NCBI RefSeq assembly: GCF_008801925.2
Contig: NZ_CP062804.1
Span: 372,001 to 436,000 of the forward strand
Direction of reading: 5' to 3'
DNA from: Cupriavidus basilensis
Lineage (GTDB): Bacteria; Pseudomonadota; Gammaproteobacteria; Burkholderiales; Burkholderiaceae
DNA: 64,000 nt
Under the pieces are notes generated by a model, which did no database searches, was not told where the DNA came from, and saw only the letters and a program-made list of their open reading frames with translations. The translations under genes and the position numbers were made by a program. Positions 61,475-64,000 of the stretch are shown here, in pieces. Positions within the stretch are counted from its first letter, which is position 1. The number at the start of each line of letters is the position of its first letter.

Positions 61475-62440
61475 TTGAAGAAGCCCTTTGCCCTCATCGC
61501 CGCCGCAGCCGCATTGACGACGGCTGCCACCTTCGCCCACGCCGCATATCCCGAGCGCCCCGTCAAGCTGATCGTGCCGTTCCCGCCGGGGCAGGCCACC
61601 GACATCTTTGCGCGCGCGCTGGCCGAGCGGCTGGGCAAGCAGCTTGGCCAGCCGGTGGTGGTGGACAACCGTGCCGGGGCGGGCAGCAACCTCGGCATGG
61701 AGATCGCTTCCCACGCGGCGCCCGACGGCTACACGCTGGTGATGGCCGGCAGCGCGATGGCAGTCAACCAGACGCTGTACAAGAAGCTGAACTACAACCC
61801 GCGCCAGGATTTCCAGCCGATCTCCGGCGTGTTCTCGGTACCGCTGGTGTTCCTTGCCACGCCGGCTTCCGGCATCGTCTCGCTGCGCGACCTGATCGCC
61901 AAGGCCAAGGCCGCGCCCGGCAAATACAGCTACGCCAGCGCGGGCGTGGGAGGGACCCAGCATCTGTCGGCCGAAATGCTCAAGGCCCAGGCTGGCATCT
62001 TCATGGTGCACATCCCCTACAAGGGTAGCGGTCCGGCGCAGTCCGACTTTCTCGGCAACCAGATCCCGCTGATGGTGGATTCGGTGACGGCGGCGCTGCC
62101 CCTGATCCAGTCGAAGAAGGCCGTGCCGCTGGCGGTCACGGTGGCCAAGCGCGCGCCGCAGCTGCCGTCGGTGCCTACGGTGCGCGAGGAAGGCGTTCCC
62201 GGCTTCGAAGCGCTGGGCTGGGCCATCCTGATGGCGCCCAAGGGCCTGCCCCCCGCGCTCGTGAGCCAGCTTAACGCGGAAACGGTGAAGGCGCTGCAGT
62301 CGCCCGAGCTGTCGAAGTTCATCACCGACCGCGGCTCGGAGCCGATGCCGATGAGCCCGGAGGAAACCGGCAAGTTCGTCGACAGCGAGATCCTCAAGTG
62401 GGGCGCGGTGGTGAAGCGTTCGGGCGCCCAGGCTGATTAG
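61475..62440 (+). CDS. Bug-type tripartite tricarboxylate transporter receptor
   Basis: A 321-residue receptor with a signal peptide ([22 protein letters not shown]), then [38 protein letters not shown] and [13 protein letters not shown]. The best start is TTG 61475, behind AGGAG at 61464-61468; no ATG or GTG fits the signal peptide. The stop is immediately followed by the terminal repeat of an IS5-like relic at 62441, so the element's end abuts this gene. Confidence 0.9.
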   Translation: MKKPFALIAAAAALTTAATFAHAAYPERPVKLIVPFPPGQATDIFARALAERLGKQLGQPVVVDNRAGAGSNLGMEIASHAAPDGYTLVMAGSAMAVNQTLYKKLNYNPRQDFQPISGVFSVPLVFLATPASGIVSLRDLIAKAKAAPGKYSYASAGVGGTQHLSAEMLKAQAGIFMVHIPYKGSGPAQSDFLGNQIPLMVDSVTAALPLIQSKKAVPLAVTVAKRAPQLPSVPTVREEGVPGFEALGWAILMAPKGLPPALVSQLNAETVKALQSPELSKFITDRGSEPMPMSPEETGKFVDSEILKWGAVVKRSGAQAD

Positions 62441-62549
62441 GAGACCATTTCAAAAAGACTGCTCAGCGCGCCTGAAGCTGTTCCTGCAGACGAGAGAGCA
62501 GCCAGGGTTCAGGAATGCGCCGTGAATGTCAGCGCGGCGCTCGAAGCGA
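62441..62549 (-). mobile_element. IS5-like transposase relic (3' end)
   Basis: Read on the minus strand, a short stretch encodes RFERRADIHGAFLN, the C-terminal block typical of IS5-family transposases, with mutated codons after it. GAGACCATTTCAAAAAG, resembling an IS5-type terminal sequence, starts at 62441 directly after the Bug stop codon. The rest of the element is missing. Confidence 0.6.
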
Positions 62550-62797
62550 ATAGAGTGGAGCGGTTCTCTGCGTTGACATCACACCACTGAGCCGGAAATG
62601 CGCCACCGTCTGCCCGGCGTTGACCGCCCGCCGCTGCCGGCCGGGCATGGTGCCCCAGGCCGGTGGTACGCGCACCGGGATGTCATCCTCGCCCGCCAAA
62701 ATTTTCCGCCACGGAATAAATCGCCACCGATATTTCATTTTGACCAGCGACCGGCGCCGGCCATACTGCCTGCTCGAGATGGCACACCGCAAGACAC

Positions 62798-62817
62798 GGC
62801 GCCCCAAAGGGGGCGCC
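62798..62817. repeat. GC-rich hairpin
   Basis: GGCGCCCC (62798-62805) pairs perfectly with GGGGCGCC (62810-62817). It has no T-run of its own and precedes the stronger terminator. Confidence 0.6.
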
Positions 62818-62831
62818 TCAGATTGCTGACG

Positions 62832-62866
62832 AACCCCACATTCTTCGGAGTGTGGGGTTTTTTGTT
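62832..62866 (+). terminator. Rho-independent terminator with UUCG tetraloop
   Basis: AACCCCACATTC pairs with GAGTGTGGGGTT (one G-U) across the extra-stable loop TTCG, followed by TTTTTGTTT. It would stop plus-strand transcription leaving the Bug gene or the relic region before the IS3 relic. Confidence 0.85.
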
Positions 62867-62926
62867 TGCGACGGTGCTGGCGTCAGGCCAAAATCGGCGC
62901 GCGTCAAGGTAGATGTCACCTCATTC

Positions 62927-63190
62927 ACGCAGCCAAACGCTGGTCTTCCGCGCCTGGCTTGATACGGGTGGGCACGGCAGTCTCGCGCTCTGGGCCGAGC
63001 GTGACCGTCCCGATTGGCGACCAATCTCGCGTGTGGCGTGACCAGCGACGCGGGTTGCTCTCTTGGGCCTTGGCGTACAGATCATGGCGTGCGGCGAGAA
63101 ACTTTTGCTCGATCTGCTGGCCAGGTAGACACCCTCATCGGCCAGCATGGGCACGATGCGCTGGGCCAGGCTAACGTGCCACCGTGCATC
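62927..63190 (-). mobile_element. IS3-like transposase relic with internal deletion
   Basis: On the minus strand, SLAQRIVPMLADEGVYLAS (start of an OrfB DDE region) is joined, with a frame change, to FLAARHDLYAKAQESNPRRWSRHTRDWSPIGTVTLGPER, the usual C-terminal end of such transposases. The catalytic middle is gone. It is a dead element. Confidence 0.65.
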
Positions 63191-63403
63191 CCTGGTTGAT
63201 CAAGTTGCTGCCGGTAGTCCGGTATCTCTCCCCTCCTCCCCCCGCGTTGCCGCAGGCGCGAGTGCGCGCCCGAAGGCCATCTCAACCCATGTCAGGATTT
63301 GTCAGCACTTCCGAAGCGGCCCTTCCTATACTTCGCGTCTCCAAGACTTTTGTAAGGGACGCCTGCTTGCCGATCCAGCCCTTTTGCACTTGTTACCCAC
63401 GGG

Positions 63404-64000
63404 ATGTCTTCGCCGACGCCCGTCGCGATGGGAGCAGGCGGTGTCGGCACGACGGTGCGTGCCGTCATCTCTGACCAGCGTTCCCACGCGGAGTACGGCT
63501 CCCCCTCGCAGGCATCCGCATCCAACACCCGCTCCAGAGTTTCCGATATGTCCGTGCCATTCACTTCCCCATCGAACGCCTCGCCTTCGGCGTATTCCGA
63601 CCACTCCGGCAGTGTTGGTCCCTCGGCCATGCCCGCCTCCTCCGTCGCAGCCACCGGCTCCAGCGCCGGTGGCCACCAGGCCCATTTCATTGCCCCGCCG
63701 GCAGTGCCGACGCAGTGCGGCCCTGAAGGCATCCTCTACGACTTCAACGACGGCGCACGCGTGCTGCTGCCCAAGGGGCAATGGCATATCGAAATCTGGG
63801 ATGAGGACACTGGCAATATCCTCTTCGCCTGCGATCCCGATGAAGGCTGGGTGACCAGCACCAAGAAGTTCTACGTCCGCTTTCGCATCAAGGTCTTCCG
63901 GCGCGGCGAGTTGACGCCCGTGCTCGACCACACCCTTGATCTCAGCGAGCGGGAGGTGCTGATCACCTTTCCAGTCGGCACACTCGGCGACCTGGTCGGC
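63404..64000 (+). CDS. Autotransporter strand-loop-strand O-heptosyltransferase-like (TibC/AAH type), partial
   Basis: An open frame of 199 codons from ATG 63404 to the window edge. The upstream in-frame stop is at 63353, so this is the only start. The first ~105 residues are Ser/Pro/Ala-rich and probably disordered. From about 106 the sequence reads GPEGILYDFNDGARVLLP, WDEDTGNILF, STKKFYVRFRIKVFRRGEL and VLITFPVGTLGDLVG. This is the beta-rich N-terminal domain of bacterial heptosyltransferases that glycosylate autotransporters. The transferase domain would lie beyond the window. No ribosome-binding site is strong. Confidence 0.75.
   Translation, partial: MSSPTPVAMGAGGVGTTVRAVISDQRSHAEYGSPSQASASNTRSRVSDMSVPFTSPSNASPSAYSDHSGSVGPSAMPASSVAATGSSAGGHQAHFIAPPAVPTQCGPEGILYDFNDGARVLLPKGQWHIEIWDEDTGNILFACDPDEGWVTSTKKFYVRFRIKVFRRGELTPVLDHTLDLSEREVLITFPVGTLGDLVG

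Noticed and set aside
62529..62807. Minus-strand frame of about 92 codons between the transposase relics
   Set aside because: I could not match it to a family. It begins inside a relic, and its composition fits degraded DNA.

Overview
This is a GC-rich, densely coded chromosomal segment. The gene content suggests a betaproteobacterium of the Burkholderiaceae, most like Cupriavidus or Ralstonia. The reasons are three Bug-type (TctC) solute receptors, many LysR, IclR and LacI switches beside catabolic operons, a DUF2325 gene, DUF2783 beside a flavoprotein hydroxylase, and high GC at third codon positions. The taxon is inferred from gene content only. No rRNA, tRNA or CRISPR array was seen.

Layout, left to right. 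(1) 1-7904, minus strand: a compact four-gene operon encoding a CHAT-protease/SIR2-like fusion, a STAND-type NTPase with WD40 repeats, an alpha/beta hydrolase, and a protein cut by the window edge. It looks like an NTP-dependent conflict (defence) system. (2) 8.3-14.7 kb: a MarR-like remnant, then an exported methionine-sulfoxide repair operon (msrB, dipZ-like, msrA) divergent from an OmpR/EnvZ-type two-component pair. (3) 14.7-19.3 kb: a LysR regulator, a DoxX protein, and a catabolic cassette (MFS, MBL hydrolase, NTF2-like protein). (4) 19.3-26.2 kb: a collagen-like lipoprotein, a frameshifted DUF2325 gene, a split ModE (separate di-Mop and HTH proteins), small proteins, and an ars remnant in which arsC has lost its middle while arsH is intact. 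(5) 25.8-29.5 kb: a LacI-controlled NTF2/Bug/SDR cassette with two identical candidate operators. (6) 29.6-35.7 kb: a WrbA-like flavoprotein, an SRPBCC protein, a P-loop kinase-like ATPase with a possible attenuator, a trypsin-like protease and a class A penicillin-binding protein. (7) 35.8-39.3 kb: a LysR regulator, a Bug receptor and an amidase.

(8) 39.7-47.8 kb, plus strand: a tightly overlapping phosphonate operon. PEP mutase (fused to a nucleotidyltransferase), phosphonopyruvate decarboxylase and an aminotransferase should make 2-aminoethylphosphonate. A second nucleotidyltransferase, a CDP-alcohol phosphotransferase, a 2OG-Fe(II) oxygenase, a polytopic membrane protein and an MlaC-like lipid carrier suggest the product is attached to, and moved with, a lipid.

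(9) 47.8-62.4 kb: an MHYT-GGDEF-EAL protein; an aromatic-type catabolic operon (MFS, DUF2783, FAD hydroxylase, MBL hydrolase) facing a tandem IclR pair across a 34-bp palindrome; a solute-binding protein plus M14-type deacylase; a MetQNI-like importer; and a third Bug receptor. (10) 62.4-64 kb: relics of IS5- and IS3-like elements, a strong terminator, and the start of a TibC-like autotransporter heptosyltransferase running off the window.

The two most system-like loci are the CHAT-SIR2/STAND operon and the phosphonate-lipid operon. Signs of decay (arsC internal deletion, DUF2325 frameshift, shortened MarR, collapsed transposase) are scattered between intact operons.
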